Shown here piece by piece: positions 27,872 through 36,339 of a stretch of DNA of 64,000 nt (the stretch's first letter is position 1; each line of letters opens with the position of its first letter). The stretch is from CAYQQQ01 sp964420125 (lineage in GTDB: Bacteria; Actinomycetota; Acidimicrobiia; Acidimicrobiales; Microtrichaceae): contig CAYQQQ010000009.1 in assembly GCA_964420125.1 (NCBI GenBank), forward strand, positions 1-64,000. The letters are read 5' to 3'. The notes under the pieces were generated by a model, which was not told the origin of the DNA, ran no database searches, and saw only the letters and a list, made by a program, of their open reading frames with translations. A program made the translations under genes and the position numbers.

Positions 27872-28735
27872 GTGCATCCACGACGCCATGTCCCCTGGCT
27901 GGTCTTCAGCCTGACCCTGATCATCGCCGGCTGCGCGCCAGCCCCGGCCTATCGAACGGTGGGCGACGGCGCCGTGGACCTCGGGCCGTCGCGCCGCGAC
28001 GTCGCCTACGGGCCACATCCCGACCACGTCGCCGACCTGTACCTCGCCCCCGACACCGTCGCGCCGCAGGGCACGATCCTGTACCTCCACGGTGGGGGAT
28101 GGACCGCCGGCGACAAGGCCCCCATGGGAACCCAGGCCGCGCTGCTCCTGGCACAGGTGGCTCGGGGCTGGGACGTCGTGTCCGCCAACTACCGGCTGGC
28201 CGGAACCGCGCCCTACCCGGCCGCCGTGGACGACGTGGCGGCCGCGATCCGCTGGGTGCGGGCGCACGGCGCGCGGCACGGGTTGGACCCGCAGACCGTC
28301 GTGCTGGCCGGGCTCTCCGCGGGAGCCCACCTCGCGGCGCTCGTCGCGCTGTCAGGAGGCGACCGCGGGTCCCCGGAGTGGGACGCGGAGGTCTCCGGAG
28401 CGATCCTGGTTGCCGGGATCTACGAGATGGCGGCGTTCGGCCCCATCCTCGAGCGGACCCGATGGATCCCCCACCGCGGTGACTACCACAAGGCCAGCCC
28501 CGTCTCCTGGTTGGATGCCGACGACCCGCCGCTGTTCGTCGCCCACGGAACCGAGGATCCGATCGTGCCCCTCGACCAGGAGCGGACGCTGGTGCGAAGG
28601 GCTCAGGAGGTCGGCCACCCGCGGGTCGATGTGCACGAGGTGGACGATCCCGGCCTGGCTCCGACCTGCCGCGCCCACGTCGTGTACTGCGGGATCCCTG
28701 CCGAGGCCCTCGAGAGGTTCCTCGACGGCCTCTGA
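27872..28735 (+). CDS. Alpha/beta-hydrolase lipoprotein (HSL/BD-FAE-like esterase)
   Basis: From the GTG at 27872 the protein has 287 residues with a lipoprotein signal: a twin-Arg N-terminus, a hydrophobic core and lipobox IAGC with Cys21. The catalytic domain has the oxyanion motif HGGGW, the nucleophile elbow GLSAGAH, an acid candidate in HGTEDPIV and a late His in TCRAHVVY. This is the pattern of the hormone-sensitive-lipase-type carboxylesterases and kynurenine formamidase-like enzymes. Substrate is unknown. An in-frame ATG at 27713 is possible, but the lipoprotein signal and the GAGAGG upstream of 27872 favour the shorter form. Confidence 0.82.
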   Translation: MHPRRHVPWLVFSLTLIIAGCAPAPAYRTVGDGAVDLGPSRRDVAYGPHPDHVADLYLAPDTVAPQGTILYLHGGGWTAGDKAPMGTQAALLLAQVARGWDVVSANYRLAGTAPYPAAVDDVAAAIRWVRAHGARHGLDPQTVVLAGLSAGAHLAALVALSGGDRGSPEWDAEVSGAILVAGIYEMAAFGPILERTRWIPHRGDYHKASPVSWLDADDPPLFVAHGTEDPIVPLDQERTLVRRAQEVGHPRVDVHEVDDPGLAPTCRAHVVYCGIPAEALERFLDGL

Positions 28736-28772
28736 GCCTCGGGCGGAGCTCCCGGGCAGCGTGGTGCGGTGG

Positions 28773-29609
28773 TCAGCCGTCCTCGGCGCTGCCGGTGGGT
28801 GTGTCCGCCGGGGATGTGGGGGCCGCAGCCTCCCCGCCGGCCGTCGCTGGGGCGGCCACGGGAGCGGCTGCGGCCCCCGTCGCGGACTCGGCGATGCCCA
28901 GCTTGGAACGGATCTCGGAGAGCCGGGCCTGGGCTTCGCTGTTGAGGGATGCCTGCTCCACCTCGAGCATCTTGGACTCCACCGACATGCCCTGCAGCTC
29001 GGCGGTGCCCATGGCCTTGGCGTAGCGCCGCTCGATCTTCTCCTGCACCTCCTTGAGGGTCGGCACGTCCTGGCCGACCTCCTCGGTGAGCGTGCTCATC
29101 GCCGTGTTCATCTGCTCCTGCATCTTCGCCTGGTCGAGCTGGCTGAGCAGCTTCTGCTTCTCGGCCAGCTTCTGCTGGAGGACGCGGGAGTTCTGCTGGA
29201 CGGCGAGCTTCGCCTTCTCGGCGGCCTCGGTGGCCTGCAGCGACATCGTCTTGAGGCTCTCGACCTCCTTCTCCTTGGCGATGAGCTGGTTGGCGAACGC
29301 CTCCGCTGCGCTGGTGAAGTCCTGCATCTTGGCCTCGTCGCCGGCCTTGGCGGCCTCCTCGGCCATCAGCACCGCCTGGGTGGCGTTGCGGTTGAGCTTC
29401 TCGAGCTCCTCGAGCGCGGCGTTCAGGCGCATCTCGTTCTGCTTCTGGTTGGCGATCACGTTGGCGGCCTGCTCCTTGAGCCGCCGATGCTGCTCCTGGG
29501 CCTCGGTGATGGCCTGCTCCAGCTGGACCTTCGGGTCGGCCTTCTCGTTGAAGAGGCTCGACATCTTGGCGCCCAGGTACTTCCACCACTTCTTCAGCGT
29601 CGTGAACAT
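28773..29609 (-). CDS. pspA: PspA/IM30 family envelope-stress protein
   Basis: The 278-residue protein starts with an amphipathic membrane-binding helix (MFTTLKKWWKYLGAK), followed by long alpha-helical coiled-coil segments rich in Glu, Lys, Gln and Ala, and a disordered Ala/Pro/Gly tail of about 35 residues. This is the ESCRT-III-like PspA fold that protects the inner membrane. The start has AGGAG eight nt upstream. Only 14 bp separate it from the stop of an IS110 transposase on the same strand, so its native promoter has probably been displaced. Confidence 0.9.
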   Translation of the reverse strand: MFTTLKKWWKYLGAKMSSLFNEKADPKVQLEQAITEAQEQHRRLKEQAANVIANQKQNEMRLNAALEELEKLNRNATQAVLMAEEAAKAGDEAKMQDFTSAAEAFANQLIAKEKEVESLKTMSLQATEAAEKAKLAVQQNSRVLQQKLAEKQKLLSQLDQAKMQEQMNTAMSTLTEEVGQDVPTLKEVQEKIERRYAKAMGTAELQGMSVESKMLEVEQASLNSEAQARLSEIRSKLGIAESATGAAAAPVAAPATAGGEAAAPTSPADTPTGSAEDG

Positions 29610-29623
29610 GGTTTGCTCCTATG

Positions 29624-30688
29624 TCAAGCAGCGTCCGCGAGCAAGTCTGCGGGTTTCGCTTGGGCGGGTTGGGTGTCGGCGAGCAGGGCTCGGTAGACGA
29701 CGTCGGAGAGCCGTCGCTTGAGAGCTCGTAGCGCTTCGGTCTTGGTGTTCTGGTGGCGGGGGTCGGTGGTGCGGCGGTTGAGGTAGGCAATGGCGTCGTC
29801 GTGGCAGCGGGCCTGGGTGATCGCGATGCGGTGGATCGCGGCGTTGAGCTGGCGGTTGCCGGTTCGTGAGAGGCGGTGCCGTTCGCGGTTGCCGGACCAC
29901 ACCGGAAGTGGCGCGGTTCCGTTGTGGCGGGCGTAGGCGTCCTTGCTCTTGAACCGGCGAACATCGGCTGTCTCCGCGACGATCTTCGCTGCGGTGAGCG
30001 AACCGACACCGGCAAGGGCGAGCAGGGTCGGAGCGAGACCGGTGACGATGCCGGTGATCTCGCGTTCCAGGGCCCGTTCACGAACAGTCAGGTCCCGAGC
30101 ATGCCCGACGATCTCGGTCGCGATGCGCGCCACGGGCCCATCGAAGCCCCCCAGTCGGGCCAAGATCGCGTCGAGGTTCTTGTACGACGTGAGCGAACGC
30201 GCGGGCGGGTCCCAGGCGGCGTCGAGCTCGTGGAGATGCCAGCGAAGCCGGTTGATGCAACGGGTCCGCTCCGCCACCAGGTCCTCACGGTGATCGACCA
30301 GCAGGCGCAGCTCACGAGCCGGGCCGTCGAGCTGGGCGGCCGGAAGGTCAGGGTTGCGCAACGCGGCGTGAGCCACCGCCAGCGCGTCGATCGGGTCGGA
30401 CTTGCCATAGGTGCGTGCCGCGTCCCGAGCGTGGGCCATCAGCTTCGGAGGCACCCGGACGATCCGCTCGCCAGCAGCGAGCATGTCGGACTCCAACCGC
30501 CGTGACAGATGCCGGCAGTCCTCGACGGCCCACTGGCGTTCGCCGAACCGATCCGCCCACCGGATGATCTCGAGGTGATCATCGCTAGTGGTCGCCGTGG
30601 TGGTCTTGCAGCCGAGCTGACGGCCGACGTCGTCGACCGCGACAACGGTGTGGGTGCGCTTGTGCGCGTCGATACCGAGGGTGATCAT
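29624..30688 (-). CDS. IS110-family transposase (bridge-RNA-type recombinase)
   Basis: The 354-residue recombinase has the N-terminal RuvC-like DEDD domain, with Asp7 (LGIDAHK), Glu56 (AVEDC), Asp98 and Asp101 (KSDPIDALA), and the C-terminal Tnp domain with the candidate catalytic Ser265 (PVWSGNRERH). Both catalytic domains look intact, so the element may be active. The ATG at 30688 matches the usual MITLGIDAHK start; an in-frame ATG 66 codons upstream would run through the presumed guide RNA region. Confidence 0.92.
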   Translation of the reverse strand: MITLGIDAHKRTHTVVAVDDVGRQLGCKTTTATTSDDHLEIIRWADRFGERQWAVEDCRHLSRRLESDMLAAGERIVRVPPKLMAHARDAARTYGKSDPIDALAVAHAALRNPDLPAAQLDGPARELRLLVDHREDLVAERTRCINRLRWHLHELDAAWDPPARSLTSYKNLDAILARLGGFDGPVARIATEIVGHARDLTVRERALEREITGIVTGLAPTLLALAGVGSLTAAKIVAETADVRRFKSKDAYARHNGTAPLPVWSGNRERHRLSRTGNRQLNAAIHRIAITQARCHDDAIAYLNRRTTDPRHQNTKTEALRALKRRLSDVVYRALLADTQPAQAKPADLLADAA

Positions 30689-30699
30689 GGGGCTCTGGT

Positions 30700-30870
30700 C
30701 GCCTTTCACGTTGGTGATCCGGACCAGAACCGGTCGGTGGGCACACCTCAGTGGGGGAGAAGCCACGCTCCTATCAAGCCACGCCGGCCGGTTCTGCGCG
30801 TCCGGGGGCCGGCAGAAAGCATGCTGCCCACAAGAAGGGGCACCGAGGCTACGAGCCAAGCCCCCAGACG
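30700..30870 (-). ncRNA. Putative IS110 bridge RNA
   Basis: On the minus strand this non-coding region can form a hairpin at 30837-30864 (GGGGC/GCCCC with an inner GGC/GCC stem) and, downstream, a long stem between 30788-30805 and 30719-30733: 15 bp pair (CCGGAC + CAGAACCGG against CCGGTTCTGGTCCGG) with a 3-nt GCG bulge, enclosing a 54-nt loop. IS110 elements encode a structured guide RNA between the left end and the recombinase gene. Position, size and fold agree; the target and donor loops were not assigned. Ends are approximate. Confidence 0.6.
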
Positions 30871-30896
30871 ACGACCAGAGTGACACTGACGCGAGG

Positions 30897-32648
30897 CTAC
30901 CGCCGCAGCCGGCCGGCGCGACGCGCGAACCCCTCGCGGAGGTCTTCCATGGCCTCGGTGAAGCCGTGGGGCTTCACGACCCAGGTGGCGGCACCGAAGA
31001 CCACCACGGCCACGGCCAACGACACGGCGATCTCCACCACCGGGCCGACCTGTGGCCGCACCACCCGGAACACGGCGTACACGGCGGCGATCACCAGCAC
31101 CGCCACGGCAACACCCCGCACGAACATCCCCAGGCTCCGCCACGTGAGCAGGCCGCGCACGTGGCGGTTCAGCACGACCACCGCCCCGACCGCCGCGATC
31201 CAGTAGGCCGCCGAGTAGGCCAGCGACAGCCCCATCTGGCCGAACGCAGCGACGAAGGGGACGACGAGGGCCACGTTGAGCGCGTTCTCGAACAGGTTCA
31301 ACCAGAACGGCGTGCGCGTGTTGCGTCGGGCGTGGAAGGCGCGCACGCAGTAGAGGAACACGGCGAAGGCGGGGAGGCCGAGGCTGAACCCCGCCAGCAT
31401 CTCCGCGGTGTCGCGGGTGTCCTGAGCGCTGAAGGCACCTCGCTGCAGGAGCACCTCGATGAGCGGTGCGCCGAGGAACACGTAGGCACCTGCCGCCGGC
31501 AGCAGGAAGGTGAGCAGCACCGCCAACCCCTCGCGGAACCGCTCCCGGAACGCCGCCACGTCGTGGCGCTTCGCCGCCTCGGAGAGGTCGGGCAGGATCG
31601 TGGTCATGATCGACACGGCGATGAGGCCGTAGGGGAGCTGGAAGAAGATGAAGGCGTACTGGTAGGCGGACACGGCGCCCTCTCCCGACCCTCGCGCCAG
31701 GGTCAGCACGATCAGCAGGGCGACCTGGTTGCTGGCGGCGAAGCCGACGGTCCAGCCCGACAGGCGCAGCACCTGTCGCACGGCCGGGTGACGGGGGGCG
31801 AAGCGCCAGCGCAGCTCCACTCCCGCTCGTCGGAGCGACGGCACGAGCGCCAACGCCATGGCCGCCACGCCTGCGGTGGTCCCCAGGCCGAGCAGGTAGA
31901 CGGTGAGGGTGGAGTCGTCGTCGGTGGTGCCGGAGGACACGAGCCACCACACCCCCAGCGCCGACGCCCCGATGATGAGGTTGGTGAGCACCGGCGTGAA
32001 CGCCGGCGGTGCGAAGCGGCGCCGGGCGTGCAGCTGGGCGGTGGCGAGCGTCGTCATCCCGTAGAAGAAGATCTGGGGCAGCAGGAGCGCGAGGAAGTCG
32101 TCGCCGACGGCGAGCTGGCGCTGCTGCTCGACGCCGTCGAGGGGAAGCGCGAACAGGCGGTTGAGCAGGGGGGCGGCCAGCACCGCCACGACGGTGAGCA
32201 GGGTGATGCCCACGAAGGCGACCGTCATGATGGCGTCGGAGGAGTCGTCGTCGGGGTCGTCGCGGGAGTGGATGAACAGCGGGACCAGCGTGGAGGACAG
32301 CACCCCGCCCAGCACCAGCTCGTAGAGGATGTTGGGTGCGGTGTTGGACAGGTTGTAGGTGTCGGCCACCGCGGTGAGGCCGAGCGCGGCGGTGAGTGCG
32401 CTCACCCTCAGCAGTCCGGTGATCCGCGACAGGGCGGTGCCGAGCGCGGGCGTGGCGCTCGCCCCCAGCACGCTGCGACGCTCGGGGCGGTCGAGCCCTC
32501 CGCTCAGTGCAGCGCCCTCCACGAGGCTCTCCACGACCGGATCCTCCACACCGCGTTCGGGCAGGGAGAGATCGTCGTCGAGCGCGTCCTCGGAGTCGAG
32601 GGTGTCGGGTCCGGTCATCTCGTCGTCCTCGGGATCGGGTGAGCTCAC
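30897..32648 (-). CDS. murJ: Lipid II flippase MurJ (MviN) family protein
   Basis: The 583-residue protein has an acidic, Asp/Glu-rich cytoplasmic N-terminus of about 60 residues and about 14 membrane segments of the MOP superfamily. Early conserved residues such as SRITGLLRVSALTAALG and APNILYELVLGGVLSSTLVP are characteristic of MurJ. It would flip lipid II for peptidoglycan assembly. Its start overlaps the coiled-coil protein gene upstream. Actinobacterial MurJ often carries cytoplasmic extensions; this is not the classical murJ locus near trxB/parAB, so a second copy elsewhere is possible. Confidence 0.87.
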   Translation of the reverse strand: MSSPDPEDDEMTGPDTLDSEDALDDDLSLPERGVEDPVVESLVEGAALSGGLDRPERRSVLGASATPALGTALSRITGLLRVSALTAALGLTAVADTYNLSNTAPNILYELVLGGVLSSTLVPLFIHSRDDPDDDSSDAIMTVAFVGITLLTVVAVLAAPLLNRLFALPLDGVEQQRQLAVGDDFLALLLPQIFFYGMTTLATAQLHARRRFAPPAFTPVLTNLIIGASALGVWWLVSSGTTDDDSTLTVYLLGLGTTAGVAAMALALVPSLRRAGVELRWRFAPRHPAVRQVLRLSGWTVGFAASNQVALLIVLTLARGSGEGAVSAYQYAFIFFQLPYGLIAVSIMTTILPDLSEAAKRHDVAAFRERFREGLAVLLTFLLPAAGAYVFLGAPLIEVLLQRGAFSAQDTRDTAEMLAGFSLGLPAFAVFLYCVRAFHARRNTRTPFWLNLFENALNVALVVPFVAAFGQMGLSLAYSAAYWIAAVGAVVVLNRHVRGLLTWRSLGMFVRGVAVAVLVIAAVYAVFRVVRPQVGPVVEIAVSLAVAVVVFGAATWVVKPHGFTEAMEDLREGFARRAGRLRR

Positions 32649-33409
32649 CCCGGCGCCTCGGCGACCTGTCCGCCGGTGCCGGCCGGGCGGTCCGTCTCCT
32701 CGATGGCCTGACGCAGCGACTCCAGGTCCCCGACGATGCCGCTCACGTCGTCGGCCAGCGCTCCCACCGAGTCGGGGTCGGCCTGGGAGACCGACAGCTC
32801 GACTGCACGGGTGACCGCCTCGTCGGTGCGGGCGTCCAGCAGCATCAGGCGCTCGTGGGTCTCGGCGATGGTGGCCTCGAGGCGTGCGGCGGCGGCCATC
32901 TGGGCCTCCAGCGCCTGCACCATGTCGGCGGAGCGGGCGGTGGGAGCGGCGGCCCGAGCGGAGGCGAGCTCCGCGCCGATGCGGGTGGTGTCGATCTGGC
33001 GCCGACCCTTGGAGAGCAGGTCGCCGGCCCGGGCGATCCTCCAGGCCTCCTGCACCGCGGTGTCGAGGCGTTCGGTCACCGTGGTGAGCCGCTCGGCGAG
33101 GGGTCCCGGCTCGAGCATGGAGACGGCCTGCGCGAAGCGACGCCGGGAGTCCTGCACCTGTTCGACCGCCTCGCGCCAGGGGGATTCCAGCATGCGGGGC
33201 CGTACGTCACCGGAAGCGGCGCGCTTGGAGCGGGGCACGGCGGCGAGCACCCGCACCGCCCAGGCGGCCGCGCCCAGCAGCACGGCGCCGATCGGGCCCA
33301 GACCCAGCAGGATGGCCGCTGCCGCCCCGCCGCCGGTGGCGACGATGGCCGAGGGCGAGGTGGTCGCCCGTGCCACCCGGGGGGTGAAGAACCGGTCGCG
33401 GAAGCTCAT
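32645..33409 (-). CDS. Membrane-associated coiled-coil protein of unknown function
   Basis: The 254-residue protein has a hydrophobic hairpin-like segment at about 23-58 (rich in Gly, Ala, Leu), then mostly helical, Ala/Arg/Glu-rich sequence suggesting coiled coils, and a disordered C-terminus. I do not recognise a family. It lies 45 bp after the VWA lipoprotein and overlaps the start of murJ (ATGA), so it is part of the same operon and may bridge it to cell-wall synthesis. Confidence 0.65.
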   Translation of the reverse strand: MSFRDRFFTPRVARATTSPSAIVATGGGAAAAILLGLGPIGAVLLGAAAWAVRVLAAVPRSKRAASGDVRPRMLESPWREAVEQVQDSRRRFAQAVSMLEPGPLAERLTTVTERLDTAVQEAWRIARAGDLLSKGRRQIDTTRIGAELASARAAAPTARSADMVQALEAQMAAAARLEATIAETHERLMLLDARTDEAVTRAVELSVSQADPDSVGALADDVSGIVGDLESLRQAIEETDRPAGTGGQVAEAPG

Positions 33410-33454
33410 GACGGCACCAGCCTGCCACGACCCGACGCGTCGCCCGCGCCCTGC

Positions 33455-35308
33455 TCAGAAGTTGCTGACCACGGCGGTGAAGACCGAGTCGATGGTGGTG
33501 GCGTCGGCAGCCTGGTAGGCCGTGGCGTTGGAGGCCTGGGCGATCTGGCGGAGCTCCGTGGGGTCCGCTCCGGCGCCGTAGGCGATGGTGAAGATCCGCA
33601 CGGGCGTGGAGTTCTCGCCGTTGCTCGAGCGCGTCACCTCCTCGAGCAGCTCGCGGAACTGCTCGTCGTCGTCGTCGGGCTCCCCGTCGTCGTTCATCCC
33701 GTCGGTGAGCAGCACGACCGCGTTGATGAGCGACGGGTCGTAGCCCTCGATCATCTCGTCGTGGCTCTGGCCGACGACGTCGTAGAGCGGGGTGCCGTTG
33801 AGCGGCACGAGGTTGGCGACCTGGGAGCGCAGCTCTTCGCGCTTGGGGCCGATGGCGCTGACCGGGGAGAGGTCCTGCCAGCTGGCGGTGCCGTCGCCCA
33901 GGTTGGTGGTGAAGATGCGCAACCCGACCTGGTCCTCGGGCTTGAACTTGTCGAGGCCGTCCTGCACGGCCTGGACGGCCAGGTCCAACCTGGTCGGCCC
34001 TCCGGGATCGGAGGGGTCGGCGGGCTCTCCCATCGACCCCGACACGTCGAGCACCATCATCACCCTGGCTGCCTTGCGCTGGGTCGCCCAGTTGTCGAGC
34101 AGGCCGGTGAGCACCTCGCCCTCGGGCACGTCGAGCAGGGTCTCGGGCTTGGTGGGATCGACCCCGTTGCCGGTCGTGATCGGATCCTCCAGCGCGACGG
34201 CGGGGTTGCCCGGGCGGAACCCGTACTCCAGCACCTTCTCCTGGTTCTCCGGGGTGGACACGAACTCCTGGAACTCCTCCGCTGCCGAGCGCTGCTTGGG
34301 GCTCACCCAGGGGGCGTCCAGGATGAACAGCGGGTTGTCGGAGTAGAGGGTGCCTTCGGTGGGGTAGATGGCCACCAGAGGGATGCGAGGCGGACGGGCC
34401 TCCTCGCCGGGGTCGAGCACGCCGTCGGGGTTGCCGGCGTTGTAGTCGATCACCGACTTCTCCTCGACCGCCACCGCCGAGGCGTAGGTGAGCCCCGTCC
34501 CGCGACGGTCGGCGCGGTACCAGTTGTCGAGGAAGGTCATGGTGATGTCGCCGTAGTGCACCACGGCGGACTCGATGTCCTCCCCGTACTGCTGCACCTC
34601 GGGCCGTTGGAGGTCCTCGGTGGTGAGGCCGGTCGTCTTGCCCGTGGCCGCGTAGTTCTGGGCGATGAGCGCCGAGAGGCCGGAGGTGGAGAAGTTGGGG
34701 TTGGTCTTGCCCAGGCGGAACGGGCCCCACTCGGGGTGCCCCTTGGCCGCCCAGCCTTCGGGAGAGTTGGCCAGGGCCAGGATGTCGGCCCAGCCGATCG
34801 GCGTGTCCGGCCAGCCGAGCGCCTCCGCCATGGGTTCGGGCATGGCGATCACCAGCGGTGTGAGCATGAAGGGGGTCGGGTCCTCGGGGGCCATCGGCGC
34901 CTCGCCCTTCTCGGCCAGGCGCTGGTTCAGCACCTGGCCCCAGGCGGCGGACGCCGGTGACCAGATGGTCGGCTCGGGGCCGTCGGTGGCGGTGTCCCAT
35001 CCGTCGGCGAGCGCCTGCTCGGCGGCACCGCTGGCCTTCTTCTGGACCTCCACCCAGATGCAGCGGCCGTTCACCTCGGCCCCGGAGGCGTTGAACTCCT
35101 CGGCGAGGTCGCTCAGCAGCTGGATCTTCTCGGAGCTGACCGCGGCGTCGACCTGGACGCAGTCCGCACCGGGGCTCGCTTCCTGGTCGCCCGAGCTGCA
35201 GGAGGCTGCGATCGTGCCGATCGCCAGCACCACGGCCAGTCCCGCGGCGATGGTCCGGGTGCACCCGTCAGGGGCTCTCGGCGGACGGGGTCGGTGGGTG
35301 GAGATCAT
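33455..35308 (-). CDS. Substrate-binding and VWA domain lipoprotein
   Basis: The 617-residue protein starts with a lipoprotein signal ending IAASC (Cys37). Residues ~50-390 are a type 2 solute-binding domain, with family-like blocks PTIWSPASAAWGQVL and DNPLFILDAPWVS, and the C-terminal ~200 residues are a von Willebrand A domain with an intact MIDAS DVSGSMG (around residue 420) and a later VVLLTDGMNDDG. The start is ATG at 35308, fixed by the ATGA overlap with the upstream gene and a GGGAGA upstream. It is anchored on the outer face of the membrane; the ligand is unknown. It probably acts with the upstream AAA ATPase operon. Confidence 0.85.
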   Translation of the reverse strand: MISTHRPRPPRAPDGCTRTIAAGLAVVLAIGTIAASCSSGDQEASPGADCVQVDAAVSSEKIQLLSDLAEEFNASGAEVNGRCIWVEVQKKASGAAEQALADGWDTATDGPEPTIWSPASAAWGQVLNQRLAEKGEAPMAPEDPTPFMLTPLVIAMPEPMAEALGWPDTPIGWADILALANSPEGWAAKGHPEWGPFRLGKTNPNFSTSGLSALIAQNYAATGKTTGLTTEDLQRPEVQQYGEDIESAVVHYGDITMTFLDNWYRADRRGTGLTYASAVAVEEKSVIDYNAGNPDGVLDPGEEARPPRIPLVAIYPTEGTLYSDNPLFILDAPWVSPKQRSAAEEFQEFVSTPENQEKVLEYGFRPGNPAVALEDPITTGNGVDPTKPETLLDVPEGEVLTGLLDNWATQRKAARVMMVLDVSGSMGEPADPSDPGGPTRLDLAVQAVQDGLDKFKPEDQVGLRIFTTNLGDGTASWQDLSPVSAIGPKREELRSQVANLVPLNGTPLYDVVGQSHDEMIEGYDPSLINAVVLLTDGMNDDGEPDDDDEQFRELLEEVTRSSNGENSTPVRIFTIAYGAGADPTELRQIAQASNATAYQAADATTIDSVFTAVVSNF

Positions 35309-36339
35309 CGGACGTTCTCCCATCGGGTGATCACGGCCGACATGACCCCGGCGTTGGGGAGGCCGGCATCGGGGTAGGGGCCCCGGTCGTCGGAGACCAT
35401 GGTGCCAGGACCCGTCGACGTCGCCGCTCCGGTCGCCTCCCAACCTGAGTCGGACAACAAGGTGGACAGGCGCGCGGGGTCAAGGCGCTCGATGGCGTCG
35501 GCGAGGGCGTCGGGATCGGCGGCCCACAACCTGACCTGTGCGGTCGAGCTGGGCTCGGGCACCACGGTCTCGAAGGCCTCCGCGTTGGAGACCCCGGTCA
35601 GCTCGGTGTCGGCTTCGGCGCCGAGGGAGCCCACCACCCCGAGGGAGCCCGGCACCCGGAGGAACTGCTGGAGCGGGGTGAGGTCGTCGCGCTGGTTGGC
35701 GCTGCTCTCGGATGCCAGCCGGTCGAACCAGGCGGCGTCGGCCGGTTCGTCGTCGAGGTCGTTGATGGCGAAGTCGGTGCGCCCGATCCGGGAGGCGACG
35801 CCCTGGTTGATGGCGACGGCGCCCGCCCCGGTGCCCGCATCGGGCAGTGCGACCTCGACCCGTCCCCAGGCGGTCTCGCCCCCGAGCGCCGTCCAGGGGC
35901 CGCCTGCCTGCTCGCCGATGCAGGCCCACGTGGGGGTGCCGCACGCGGCGGTGATGGCCTCCATGCGGTCGGTCCGCGCCACGATCACGGCGGGGGACTC
36001 GCCGAGCACGGTGGAGCCTGCCAGATCGGGGAGCTCCACCCCCTGGCTGTCGGCGCCGGCGGCGGCCATCGCGGGCCACGGTGCGGCAGCGAGCCAGACG
36101 GCGCGATCGAGCACGAGCTCGCCCTCGACGAGCCGGCCGGCGGTGACCGCCTCGTCCTCCACCACCACCCGGATCCCGTCGGCGCCGGCGAAGCCGCTGC
36201 ACGCCGCGGCCAACTCGCTGCCGCACACGAGCTCGAGGTCTTTGCCGGCAGAGGCGCCGTCGTCGGTGAGGGCGCGGCGGACGAGCACGGCTCCCGCCAC
36301 CAGGCCGACGGCCACCAGCACCGCGACCGCCCGCTTCAT
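35305..36339 (-). CDS. Exported solute-binding-like protein of unknown ligand
   Basis: The 344-residue protein has an N-terminal signal anchor (about 3-22) and an exported domain with four Cys residues. Segments such as AVIVARTDRMEAI and GAVAINQGVASRIG resemble the type 2 periplasmic-binding fold, and it looks like a shorter paralogue of the solute-binding half of the neighbouring VWA lipoprotein. Both of its ends overlap neighbours by ATGA, giving tight operon coupling. No VWA domain is present. Confidence 0.65.
   Translation of the reverse strand: MKRAVAVLVAVGLVAGAVLVRRALTDDGASAGKDLELVCGSELAAACSGFAGADGIRVVVEDEAVTAGRLVEGELVLDRAVWLAAAPWPAMAAAGADSQGVELPDLAGSTVLGESPAVIVARTDRMEAITAACGTPTWACIGEQAGGPWTALGGETAWGRVEVALPDAGTGAGAVAINQGVASRIGRTDFAINDLDDEPADAAWFDRLASESSANQRDDLTPLQQFLRVPGSLGVVGSLGAEADTELTGVSNAEAFETVVPEPSSTAQVRLWAADPDALADAIERLDPARLSTLLSDSGWEATGAATSTGPGTMVSDDRGPYPDAGLPNAGVMSAVITRWENVR

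Larger units (their letters stand above)
29610..30896 (-). mobile_element. IS110-family insertion sequence
   Basis: The element comprises a DEDD transposase gene (29624-30688) and a ~200-bp non-coding region on its 5' side (30689-30896) with strong RNA-fold potential, while almost nothing non-coding follows the transposase stop. That asymmetry is typical of the IS110 group. No terminal inverted repeats or target duplication are expected or seen, so the exact ends are unknown; the limits given are the flanking genes pspA and murJ. Confidence 0.75.

Noticed and set aside
29610..30896. Terminal inverted repeats and target-site duplication of the insertion element
   Set aside because: None seen at either flank; this is normal for IS110, so their absence does not argue against the element.
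30648..34960. Long plus-strand frames opposite murJ, the coiled-coil gene and the VWA lipoprotein
   Set aside because: Compositional shadows of minus-strand genes; no motifs, no ribosome binding sites.
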